Assembly: GCA_041946865.1 (NCBI GenBank)
Contig: JBHGBF010000009.1
Span: forward strand, 1 to 53,513
Direction: 5' to 3'
Source of the DNA: RPQK01 sp041946865
GTDB lineage: Bacteria > Acidobacteriota > UBA6911 > RPQK01
Length of the DNA stretch: 53,513 bases
Positions 16,350 to 23,623 of the stretch are shown here, piece after piece. The position numbers and the translations under genes are program-made. Below the pieces are notes generated by a model. That model worked only from the letters and a program-made list of their open reading frames with translations, was not told where the DNA came from and made no database searches. Numbering within the stretch: position 1 is the first letter of the stretch; every line of letters begins with the position of its first letter.

Positions 16350-17351
16350 ATGCGTGTAGCTGTCTTAACTCTGTTCCTGGTTTTCGTCTTTCTCACTCCT
16401 GTTTTTCCTCAACTGCCCGATTTCTACAAAGACGTCGACCGGGTGACGTGGGTCGTGGATGACCTGACCAAGACGATGGAGGGCTGGCGCGCACTGGGTT
16501 TTCAGGACATGCAGGAGTTCGGTGAGGTCGACCTGACCAGCGAGCTGTATCGCGGCCAGCCGCAGGATGGCCGGGCCCGATTGGCGATCGGCCGGCTGGG
16601 GAGCGTGAACGTCACCTGGCTGCAGCCGACCTCCGGGACCAGTCTTTACTCCGATTTCCTCAAGAGGAAGGGGCCGGGCATCATCGGGCTGACCCATCGG
16701 ACACCGACCATCACGGCGCTGGAGAACGAAGTGACGCGGCTTTCCGGCCTCGGTGTTCCCGTCCTGGCCAGGGGCACGATCCCAACCGGCTCCGGCGAAA
16801 TCGCCTACGTGTACTTCGACACGGAGCGAGACGGCAAGTACATTCTCGGCCTGATTCACTTTCCCGCGGACATTGTCCCCGATCCGACGCCTCGGGGCCC
16901 GGCTAACCTGAAACTCTCTCAATATGCTTTTGTAGTGAAAGAGCTCGACCAGGTGTCGGCTTATTGGCAGAAGCTCGGGTTCCCGGCATTGTCCGTTACC
17001 CACGGCCCACTGACGAATCTAAAGCACCGCGGACAACTTGGACAGTTCGATCAGAAGTTGGGGTGGCAAAGACACGGCAATATCGTCTATGAGTGGATCT
17101 TGCCGTTGAAGGGCCCGACCGTGTATGACGAGCACTTGAGTGCGCACGGCGAGGGCTTCCACCACCTGGCTTTTGACGTCGACGACATGGACAAGGCCAG
17201 CGCGGACTGGACTCAGAAGGGGTTTCCGATCGTCCAGTCAGGTGGTTGGGGGGACGAAGGCAAGCCCGGCTCAGGCCGGTTCGCCTATTCGGACACTACC
17301 GGCATCGGCGGGGTCATGATCGAGTTTCTCTGGAACTACAAGACACAGTGA
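16350..17351 (+). CDS. secreted VOC (glyoxalase/dioxygenase-fold) protein
   Basis: 333 residues with a signal peptide (VAVLTLFLVFVFLTPVFPQ). There are two vicinal-oxygen-chelate units. The first starts at VDRVTWVVDDLTKTMEGWRALGF, the second at LKLSQYAFVVKELDQVSAYWQKLGF and ends with GEGFHHLAFDVDDMDKA and GVMIEFLW. The HHLAFDV and MIEFLW segments supply the usual His/Glu metal ligands in the second unit. The first unit has RVTWVV where the ligand His is expected, so it looks non-catalytic. The substrate is unknown. AGGAGGT about ten bases upstream fixes the start at 16350. The isomerase gene follows about 100 bases later. Confidence 0.82.
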   Translation: MRVAVLTLFLVFVFLTPVFPQLPDFYKDVDRVTWVVDDLTKTMEGWRALGFQDMQEFGEVDLTSELYRGQPQDGRARLAIGRLGSVNVTWLQPTSGTSLYSDFLKRKGPGIIGLTHRTPTITALENEVTRLSGLGVPVLARGTIPTGSGEIAYVYFDTERDGKYILGLIHFPADIVPDPTPRGPANLKLSQYAFVVKELDQVSAYWQKLGFPALSVTHGPLTNLKHRGQLGQFDQKLGWQRHGNIVYEWILPLKGPTVYDEHLSAHGEGFHHLAFDVDDMDKASADWTQKGFPIVQSGGWGDEGKPGSGRFAYSDTTGIGGVMIEFLWNYKTQ

Positions 17352-17448
17352 GACTTAGGCCTGAAGGCACCCCGGCCGTCGATTGACCCGCTGGGGGCCT
17401 TCCTGTAGACTCAATCCCTGCCTTGGCTTACAGCGGTGGAGGCTTCAA

Positions 17449-18858
17449 ATGAACGAACTGATGACAATGGGAATCATAGTCGGCAACCGGGGATTCTTCC
17501 CGGATCATCTGGCAAAAACCGGACGCGACGAGATGATTGCAGCTCTGAAAGAGGCCTGCATCAACCCGGTCGTGCTGGGTCCAGAAGACAGCAAGTACGG
17601 CGCCGTCGAGACGCGCGAAGAATCGCGGAAATGCGCCGACCTCTTTCGCGCCAATCAGGACAAGCTCGACGGGGTGATCGTCACTCTTCCGAATTTTGGT
17701 GAGGAGCGTGCCATTGCCGATGCGTTACGCATGGCGGACCTGGACGTTCCGGTCCTGATTCAAGCTACACCTGACACTCCGGAATTGATGAACATCAAGT
17801 ACCGGCGCGACAGTTTCTGCGGGAAGATGTCAGCCTGCAACAACCTGACCCAGTACGGGATTCCATACTCTCTCACGGCCCAGCACACCGTTCATCCAAA
17901 CTCCGAGGCTTTCAAGAAGGACCTGGCGTGGTTTGCGGCGGTGTGCCGGGTCGCGAAAGGCCTCCAGAATCTTCGAATCGGGTCTATTGGAGCCCGGCCG
18001 GCAGCCTTCAATACCGTTCGGTACAGCGAGAAGCTGCTCGAGTCCCATGGGATTTCAGTCGAGACGGTCGACCTTTCCGAGATCCTGGGACGGATCGAGC
18101 GGATGAAGGATGACGATCCGGCCGCCCAGGAGAAGCTCCAGCAGATCAAAGCGTATGTGTCGGTTGAAGGCGTGCCGGACGTGGCTTTGATGAAAATGGC
18201 CAAGCTCGGGGCCGTCATCACCCAATGGATGAACGAGACCCAGGTCAGAATCAGCGCCGTTCAATGCTGGACTGCGCTTGAGACTTACTTCGGCGTGGTC
18301 CCCTGCACGGTCATGAGCATGATGAGCAACGAGTTGCTCCCAAGTGCGTGCGAGGTGGATATCTGCGGCACCATCGGAATGTACGCGCTGCAACTGGCAT
18401 CCGGAACGCCCAGCGCCCTGCTCGACTGGAACAATAACTACGGTGACGATCCGAACAAGGCCGTCTGCTTCCATTGCAGCAACCTTCCGAAGCACTTCTT
18501 CCAGGACGTCCGCATGGATTACCAGGAGATCATTGCGGGCAGCGTCGGCCAGGCGAACACATACGGCACTTGCATCGGGCGGATCAAGACCGGTCCCATG
18601 ACCTTCGCCCGCTTCTCTACCGACGATTTCAACGGGGTCATAACGGGTTACGTCGGACAGGGCAAGTTCACCAACGACCCGTTAAGTACCTTCGGTGGAT
18701 ACGGTGTGGTTGAAATCCAGGGGATGCAGGATCTGCTGCGTTTTATTTGCGAGAACGGCTTTGAGCATCATGTCGCGGCCAACCTCTCCTCGGTCGCTTC
18801 CCCCATCTACGAGGCGACCACGAAGTATCTCGGCTGGGACATGTACTGGCACCACTAA
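17449..18858 (+). CDS. L-fucose/L-arabinose isomerase family protein
   Basis: 469 residues, cytoplasmic. FucI-fold aldose-ketose isomerase. The N-domain runs from MGIIVGNRGFFPDHLAKTGR. The Mn-site region is suggested by ACEVDICGTIGMYAL (Glu/Asp) and LLDWNNNYGDD (Asp), and the C-domain ends KYLGWDMYWHH. It lies 20 bases upstream of a ribulokinase gene, which suggests an L-arabinose or L-ribulose type ketopentose product. Classical AraA is a different subfamily, and the exact sugar is not readable from sequence. GGTGGAGG precedes the ATG at 17449. No epimerase (AraD) is in the window. Confidence 0.83.
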   Translation: MNELMTMGIIVGNRGFFPDHLAKTGRDEMIAALKEACINPVVLGPEDSKYGAVETREESRKCADLFRANQDKLDGVIVTLPNFGEERAIADALRMADLDVPVLIQATPDTPELMNIKYRRDSFCGKMSACNNLTQYGIPYSLTAQHTVHPNSEAFKKDLAWFAAVCRVAKGLQNLRIGSIGARPAAFNTVRYSEKLLESHGISVETVDLSEILGRIERMKDDDPAAQEKLQQIKAYVSVEGVPDVALMKMAKLGAVITQWMNETQVRISAVQCWTALETYFGVVPCTVMSMMSNELLPSACEVDICGTIGMYALQLASGTPSALLDWNNNYGDDPNKAVCFHCSNLPKHFFQDVRMDYQEIIAGSVGQANTYGTCIGRIKTGPMTFARFSTDDFNGVITGYVGQGKFTNDPLSTFGGYGVVEIQGMQDLLRFICENGFEHHVAANLSSVASPIYEATTKYLGWDMYWHH

Positions 18859-18878
18859 AAGCCGCTGGGAGGGATCAC

Positions 18879-20456
18879 ATGGCCATTGTTGCAGGAGTTG
18901 ATTTCGGAACTCTCAGTGTCCGCGTTTCCATAGTCGACAGCACCAAGGGACGAATCGGATCCGCGACCGCCGATTATCCTCTTTTCCGCAAAAAGGAAGA
19001 CCCGGACCACGCCACCCAGCGCCACGAGGACCATATGACTGCCCTGGTCGCGGCCACCCGAAAAGCGCTCGCGCAGGCGGGCGTGCCGGGGGAATCGGTT
19101 GCAGCCATTGCCCTCGACACCACCGGGTCCAGCGTTATCCCCGTCGACTCGCGCCTTCAGCCGCTCGACGATTATTACCTCTGGTGCGACCATCGGGCCA
19201 GGGAGGAAGCCGCACAGATCACGCGGGCTGCGCACGAGAAGAAGCTCGAAGCCATCAACTGGTACGGCGGGGTCTATTCATCAGAATGGGGTTTTGCGAA
19301 ACTGCTCCACTGGTTGCGCCACAATCCTGAAAAATCCCGCCAGATGGCGACGGCTCTTGAGCATTGCGACATGGTCGCCACCGTACTGTGCGGAATAGAC
19401 GACTTGAGCCGGATTCCAAGAAGCGTGTGTGCCATGGGGCACAAGTGGATGTGGAACGAGTCGCTCGGCGGACTCCCGCCCGAGGACTTCCTCGTCAGCC
19501 TTGACCCTGTGCTGGCGGGCGTTCGTGCCCGGCTGGCGGGCCGTTATCTGCCCTCGAACTGCACGGCCGGTTACCTCGCCGCTCAGTGGGCCGAAAAACT
19601 CGGCCTGAAGCCCGGCATTCCCGTCCCGGTCGGCGCCTTCGACGCCCACTGGGATGCGATCGGCGCCGGCGTGCGCGAGGGAGACGTCGTCAACGTCGTC
19701 GGCACCTCGACCTGCATCATGGCGATTGCCCGCCAGGTAGACCTGATTCCCGGTGTCTGCGGCGTGGTCAAGGGTTCCATTCACCCGGATTACTTCGGCA
19801 TCGAAGCCGGCCTCTCAGCCACGGGGGACATCTTTGACGCGGTCGCCCGGCGGGCCGGTCAAACGGTTCCCCAGTTGTCCGAGGGCCTCGAGACCTATCG
19901 GGCGGGACAGACGGGCCTTCTCCGGCTCACTTGGGACAACGGCGACCGGACGGTGCTGGTCAACCCGGAGCTCGGAGGGGTGACCCTCGGGTGGAACCTC
20001 ACGCACACCGCACAGGATGAGCTGTTCGCCTCAATTGAAGGCACCGGATTTCACACCCGCGTCATCCTCGAGCGGATGGCGGAGCGCGGCGTGCCGATCA
20101 ATCGCGTGATCAACGGCGGCGGAATACCTCAGAAGAACGAGACTCTGAACCGGGTTTACGCGAATATCCTCAATAAGCCGGTTCTGGTCCCCGAAGCCGA
20201 GGTGACGAGCCTCGGCTCGGCGATATTCGCCTTCTTGAGCGCCGGCACTTTCAAGACTATCGAAGAAGCCCAGAAAGCCCTTTGTCCGAGCTACCGAACC
20301 GTTTGCCCCGATCCGGCTTCAGCGGCCGTGTACGAGCAGCTGTATCCGCTTTACAAAAAACTGTACTTCGCCCTCGGTTCGCCGGAATCCGCAGAGCTAA
20401 GGATCGGCGACGTCCTGCCGACACTCCGGAAAGTCGCCGCGAAAGTGAAGGGATAA
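18879..20456 (+). CDS. araB: ribulokinase (FGGY family)
   Basis: 525 residues, cytoplasmic. Phosphorylates L-ribulose (or a related ketopentose) with ATP to the 5-phosphate. The AraB-type start GVDFGTLSVRVSIVD is present, followed by ALDTTGSSVIPVD, DYYLWCDHRAREEAAQI, PVGAFDAHWDAIGAGV with the catalytic Asp, NVVGTSTCIMAI, INGGGIPQKN and EVTSLGSAIFAFL. Length and motifs match the family throughout. It is the second gene of the sugar operon after the isomerase. A GGGAGGGATC ribosome site precedes ATG 18879. The hairpin repeat at 20503 ends the unit. Confidence 0.92.
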   Translation: MAIVAGVDFGTLSVRVSIVDSTKGRIGSATADYPLFRKKEDPDHATQRHEDHMTALVAATRKALAQAGVPGESVAAIALDTTGSSVIPVDSRLQPLDDYYLWCDHRAREEAAQITRAAHEKKLEAINWYGGVYSSEWGFAKLLHWLRHNPEKSRQMATALEHCDMVATVLCGIDDLSRIPRSVCAMGHKWMWNESLGGLPPEDFLVSLDPVLAGVRARLAGRYLPSNCTAGYLAAQWAEKLGLKPGIPVPVGAFDAHWDAIGAGVREGDVVNVVGTSTCIMAIARQVDLIPGVCGVVKGSIHPDYFGIEAGLSATGDIFDAVARRAGQTVPQLSEGLETYRAGQTGLLRLTWDNGDRTVLVNPELGGVTLGWNLTHTAQDELFASIEGTGFHTRVILERMAERGVPINRVINGGGIPQKNETLNRVYANILNKPVLVPEAEVTSLGSAIFAFLSAGTFKTIEEAQKALCPSYRTVCPDPASAAVYEQLYPLYKKLYFALGSPESAELRIGDVLPTLRKVAAKVKG

Positions 20457-20502
20457 GCCTTCGGGCCGTCAGCCCTCCCAAGGGAGTCAAAACGGGCAGA
20501 GC

Positions 20503-20552
20503 CCACATTCTGTTTGTAGTTCCGCCTGCCGGAAACTATAAACAGAATGTGG
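20503..20552. repeat. GTAGT-CCGCC palindromic repeat, copy 2, acting between convergent genes
   Basis: Long imperfect hairpin. Arms 20503-20515 and 20540-20552 are exact complements, and the pairing continues inward through GTAG/CTAT and TTCCG/CGGAA with one bulge. The core TTTGTAGTTCCGCC (20513-20526) matches the copies at 8042 and 49907. It probably serves as a two-way terminator for araB and the chemosensory operon. Confidence 0.65.
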
Positions 20553-21347
20553 CTACTGCCTGGCCGGCTGGGCTTGCAGCTGGAGGAGTTGGCGCTCGAG
20601 CGCGTCCAGTTTGCGGTCCAGCGTGCCGGCTCGGCCCTCCAAGGTGAGCACGCGGGATCCGATACGGCTCTCAAGCTGTTTCAGGTGGGTGTTGATTCCC
20701 GCCAGCGCTGCGTCGATTTCCTTCTCGGTTCTCGCTCTTTGCAGCGCGCGCTGGACCTCGCGCACGATCGTCTGATGCTCCTGCAGCGTGCTCTCGAGTG
20801 TTTTTACCCGGTCCGTGACCTCGCTGAGGTCCTTTTGAATCCCCGCTCCCGAACGATCCACACTGGCCGTCAACTTTTCGATGCTGTCGCCTTGGGCGCC
20901 GAGCCGGTTCTGGATCGCCGCCAATCGTTCCTCCAGGTCGGAAACCTTGGCGAGCGAGCCGCGCAGATTCTGAAGATCGGCTTGCACCTTGCGTTCGAGT
21001 GAAGCCTGACGTCGGCTGAGGCCGGCGACTTCAGTGTCGTTCTGCAACTGCGAGGTCGTTTCGCGGAGGTGATGCAACGACGACTCGAGGCTTTTTACCT
21101 GCTCGAGCGCCGGCTTTACCGCCCGAAGGCTCTCCTGCACAGGACCCAGGTAGCCCTCCACCTCAGCCTTTACCAGTCTTTGATTCAGGCGCAGGACCAG
21201 AACCGAGCCGCCGGCGATGATCATGACGAGAATGAGCATCGCGATCAGCAGTCCCTGCCCAGCGCCGCGGTCAACATCCGAAGAGCGACGTACGTTTACC
21301 ATGACGCGAGAGATTATACTTCGACCTTCGGGCTCGTGCCGGATCAC
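20553..21347 (-). CDS. membrane-anchored coiled-coil protein, last gene of the chemosensory operon
   Basis: 264 residues. One membrane segment (GLLIAMLILVMIIAGGSVLVLRL, about 33-55) is followed by some 200 residues of heptad-rich helix (SLESSLHHLRETTSQLQND, LEERLAAIQNRL, VKTLESTLQEHQ) ending in a Gln-rich tail. I recognise no family. The GTG at 21347 overlaps the TGA of the upstream phosphatase gene (GTGA), arguing for translational coupling; ATG 21302 is an alternative start. It could be a structural partner or effector of the pathway, since the membrane-plus-coil design recalls MCP-like or polar scaffold proteins. That role is inference from position alone. Confidence 0.68.
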   Translation of the reverse strand: MIRHEPEGRSIISRVMVNVRRSSDVDRGAGQGLLIAMLILVMIIAGGSVLVLRLNQRLVKAEVEGYLGPVQESLRAVKPALEQVKSLESSLHHLRETTSQLQNDTEVAGLSRRQASLERKVQADLQNLRGSLAKVSDLEERLAAIQNRLGAQGDSIEKLTASVDRSGAGIQKDLSEVTDRVKTLESTLQEHQTIVREVQRALQRARTEKEIDAALAGINTHLKQLESRIGSRVLTLEGRAGTLDRKLDALERQLLQLQAQPARQ

Positions 21348-22543
21348 TCGATGAGTTTGACCTGGAGCATGGAGAAATCATCCGGCAAGGTCGGTTGGCC
21401 GTGCCTTTCAACCAGCTGGCGGTAAAGCAGGTCCATTTCTGACTCCGGCCCTGGCGGTGGCGTTTTCAGAAACGCCTCCAAATCATTCAGAGACCACATG
21501 ACGCCTTTGTCGTTTTCCACCTCGTAGACACCATCCGAGAAGACGTACAACCGCGCGGGCGTCGGAACCTCAGTCTCCTGCATGCAGTACGAAGCGTGCG
21601 GGAAAGCGCCGATCACAAAATTGGAGGCCATCAATCGCGACACTTCCCCCGAGCCTGAGATCAGAAGCGCAGGCGGGTGCCCGCCGTTCGAGTAGCTTAG
21701 CTTCCTGGTCTTCCGGTTATAGACGCCATACCAGATCGTGAAGTAAAGGTTGTTGTGGTCCTGCATCTGAAAAGCGTCGTTAAGCCCGGCGAGGACCTTG
21801 CCCGGGCAGGTGAAATCGACGCCGGGAAGAGACTGCGACCGCAAAGCGTTCAAGGCCGATACGGACAGCAGGGCCGAGCCAACGCCGTGGCCGCAGACGT
21901 CGAGCAGGTACACGGCGAAGTTGTCCTCGTCGATCCAGTGATAGCCAAAGCAGTCGCCTCCCAGCTGAGCCGAAGGATGGAAACGCCAGTCGGTGGAAAC
22001 CGGTCCTTCGGAAAGGCGGGCGGGCAGCAAGGAGATGACATAGTCGGCGGCCCGCGAAAGCTCGGACAGGAGGGCCTGCCGGCTCTTGAAGAGCGCGTCG
22101 TACGCTTCATTTTTCTGGAGCAGGTTGATGTAACCGTTCGAATGGTGGCGGATTCTGGCCACCAGCTCGATGCGGTCGGGGAGCTTGACCAGATAGTCGT
22201 TCGCCCCGACCGAAAACGCCTCAGCCTTGGTCAACGGCTCTTCTTTGCTTGACAGAACAATCAACGGGACGTCCTTCAGTGTCTTGTGTCCCCGGATGAA
22301 CTTCGCCAGGGTAAGGCCGTCTATGTCGGGCATGACCAGGTCCTGCAGAATCACAGTCGGCTGGACCTGTGTCGCCGTCTGGATGGCTTCACTTGGATCC
22401 TGGCAATAGTGGAAGACAATGTCTTCCTCCGGTTGCAGCATCTTGCGGACCGCGTCGGCGACAATCGGCTGATCGTCAATCAGCAGGACCTTGATTTCAT
22501 GATGGCCAAGGGTTTGGGCAAGGGTTTCGGATACATTTGACAT
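21344..22543 (-). CDS. response regulator with SpoIIE/RsbU-type PP2C phosphatase output
   Basis: 399 residues, cytoplasmic. Residues 1-130 are a receiver with acidic pair LIDDQP, phospho-acceptor Asp68 (ILQDLVMPDIDG), and the switch region LIVLSSKEEP. After a helical linker comes a PP2C/SpoIIE phosphatase domain with its metal-binding motifs: GGDCFGY (Asp197), LLDVCGHGVGSALL (Asp215), NGGHPPALL, VFSDGVYE (Asp337) and LPDDFSML. Such phosphatases dephosphorylate STAS anti-sigma antagonists, and one is the first gene of this operon. It stands where WspR (REC-GGDEF) stands in Wsp operons. The start overlaps the cheB stop (TGATG). Confidence 0.93.
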   Translation of the reverse strand: MSNVSETLAQTLGHHEIKVLLIDDQPIVADAVRKMLQPEEDIVFHYCQDPSEAIQTATQVQPTVILQDLVMPDIDGLTLAKFIRGHKTLKDVPLIVLSSKEEPLTKAEAFSVGANDYLVKLPDRIELVARIRHHSNGYINLLQKNEAYDALFKSRQALLSELSRAADYVISLLPARLSEGPVSTDWRFHPSAQLGGDCFGYHWIDEDNFAVYLLDVCGHGVGSALLSVSALNALRSQSLPGVDFTCPGKVLAGLNDAFQMQDHNNLYFTIWYGVYNRKTRKLSYSNGGHPPALLISGSGEVSRLMASNFVIGAFPHASYCMQETEVPTPARLYVFSDGVYEVENDKGVMWSLNDLEAFLKTPPPGPESEMDLLYRQLVERHGQPTLPDDFSMLQVKLIE

Positions 22544-23565
22544 CACTTCTTCTCCATTTGGACGCGAGCCATAATCGCGCCGGGAATTCGTGCCAGGGGT
22601 AAGACCTCAACCGCAGCTCCGCAGGACAGGGCGGCCTTCGGCATTCCGTAAACCGTCGACGTCTCCTCGTCCTGTACAATCGTGTGCCAACCGGCCTCCC
22701 GGAGCCCCTTGAGCCCCTTGGCGCCGTCTTTGCCCATGCCGGTCAAAAGAACCGCGACATCATGACGCTGCCAGTGACGGCGCAGGCTCTGAAACAAGCT
22801 GTCCACGGAAGGACGGAAAGGGTAATCTCTGGGTTCGGGAGTGTAATGGAAGCGGCCATCCGGACCCAGGATCAGATGGTCTTCGCCGCCAGCCAAAAGG
22901 ACGCGATTCAGTTGGGGGACGTCTCCTTCCTGGGCAATCACGACCTTCAAGGGAGTCTGCCCGTCCAGCCACTCGGCCAGACCTTTGACGAATTGGGTGT
23001 CAACATGCTGGACAACGACAAAACAGGCGCCCAGGTTGCTCGGGAGCTGAGAGAAGATGTGAGCCAGCGCTTTCGGGCCGCCGGTGGAGGCGCCTAAGGC
23101 AATGAGCGGAGACACCTCGCGTTTGGTCAGGGCAGATCGCCGTTCGGCAAACGGAATCCGGCCCTCTTTCTTGCCGATCAGCCTGCCGATGATCGCTATC
23201 TTCCGCAGCAGTTCCTCTCCCCCGCTGATTCCCCCGTCCTCGTGCAGCTCGGGAACACGGGCAGCATCCAAAGCCCCTTGGCCCATCGCCTCAAACACCT
23301 TGTCCCACTGCTGCGAGAGAGGGTGAGTCAGCAGAAGGACCGGGCAAGGGCTCTGCTGCATGATGACCCGGGTGATTCGAGCCGCATCCAGCACCCGCGC
23401 ACTAAGCTTCAGCAGGATCAGATCAGGCCTGTCGCCGGCGCATTTCTCAATCGTTTCAGCTTCGCTCTGCGATACCCAGGCGATCCGGTACCCAGGAACC
23501 AGGTCGAGCACTCTCCGGATCAGTTGGACCTCACTCAGATCATCATCGGCCAAAGCAATGCGCAT
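22543..23565 (-). CDS. cheB: CheB-type MCP methylesterase with degenerate receiver
   Basis: 340 residues. Removes methyl groups from MCP glutamates. The C-terminal esterase has the full triad: Ser160 in GASTGG, His187 in VVQHVD, and Asp280 in LLTGMGKDGA. The N-terminal receiver keeps the acidic patch (ADDD) and LLLTH but has Lys53 (LILLKLSARVLDA) in place of the phospho-acceptor Asp, and the conserved Lys near its end is missing. Phosphorylation by CheA therefore seems impossible, and activity may be constitutive or controlled otherwise. It corresponds to WspF in position. The gap to the cheA stop is 58 bases. Confidence 0.92.
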   Translation of the reverse strand: MRIALADDDLSEVQLIRRVLDLVPGYRIAWVSQSEAETIEKCAGDRPDLILLKLSARVLDAARITRVIMQQSPCPVLLLTHPLSQQWDKVFEAMGQGALDAARVPELHEDGGISGGEELLRKIAIIGRLIGKKEGRIPFAERRSALTKREVSPLIALGASTGGPKALAHIFSQLPSNLGACFVVVQHVDTQFVKGLAEWLDGQTPLKVVIAQEGDVPQLNRVLLAGGEDHLILGPDGRFHYTPEPRDYPFRPSVDSLFQSLRRHWQRHDVAVLLTGMGKDGAKGLKGLREAGWHTIVQDEETSTVYGMPKAALSCGAAVEVLPLARIPGAIMARVQMEKK

Positions 23566-23623
23566 AATCGTGCTCTTGGGGCCAGACTCGGCCTTGCGTA
23601 TTTCTGCCCAAGCCCACTTTCTT

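Noticed and set aside
21344..22543. WspR-type diguanylate cyclase output
   Set aside because: The domain after the receiver has PP2C motifs (GGDCFGY, DVCGHG, FSDGVYE) and no GGDEF or I-site.
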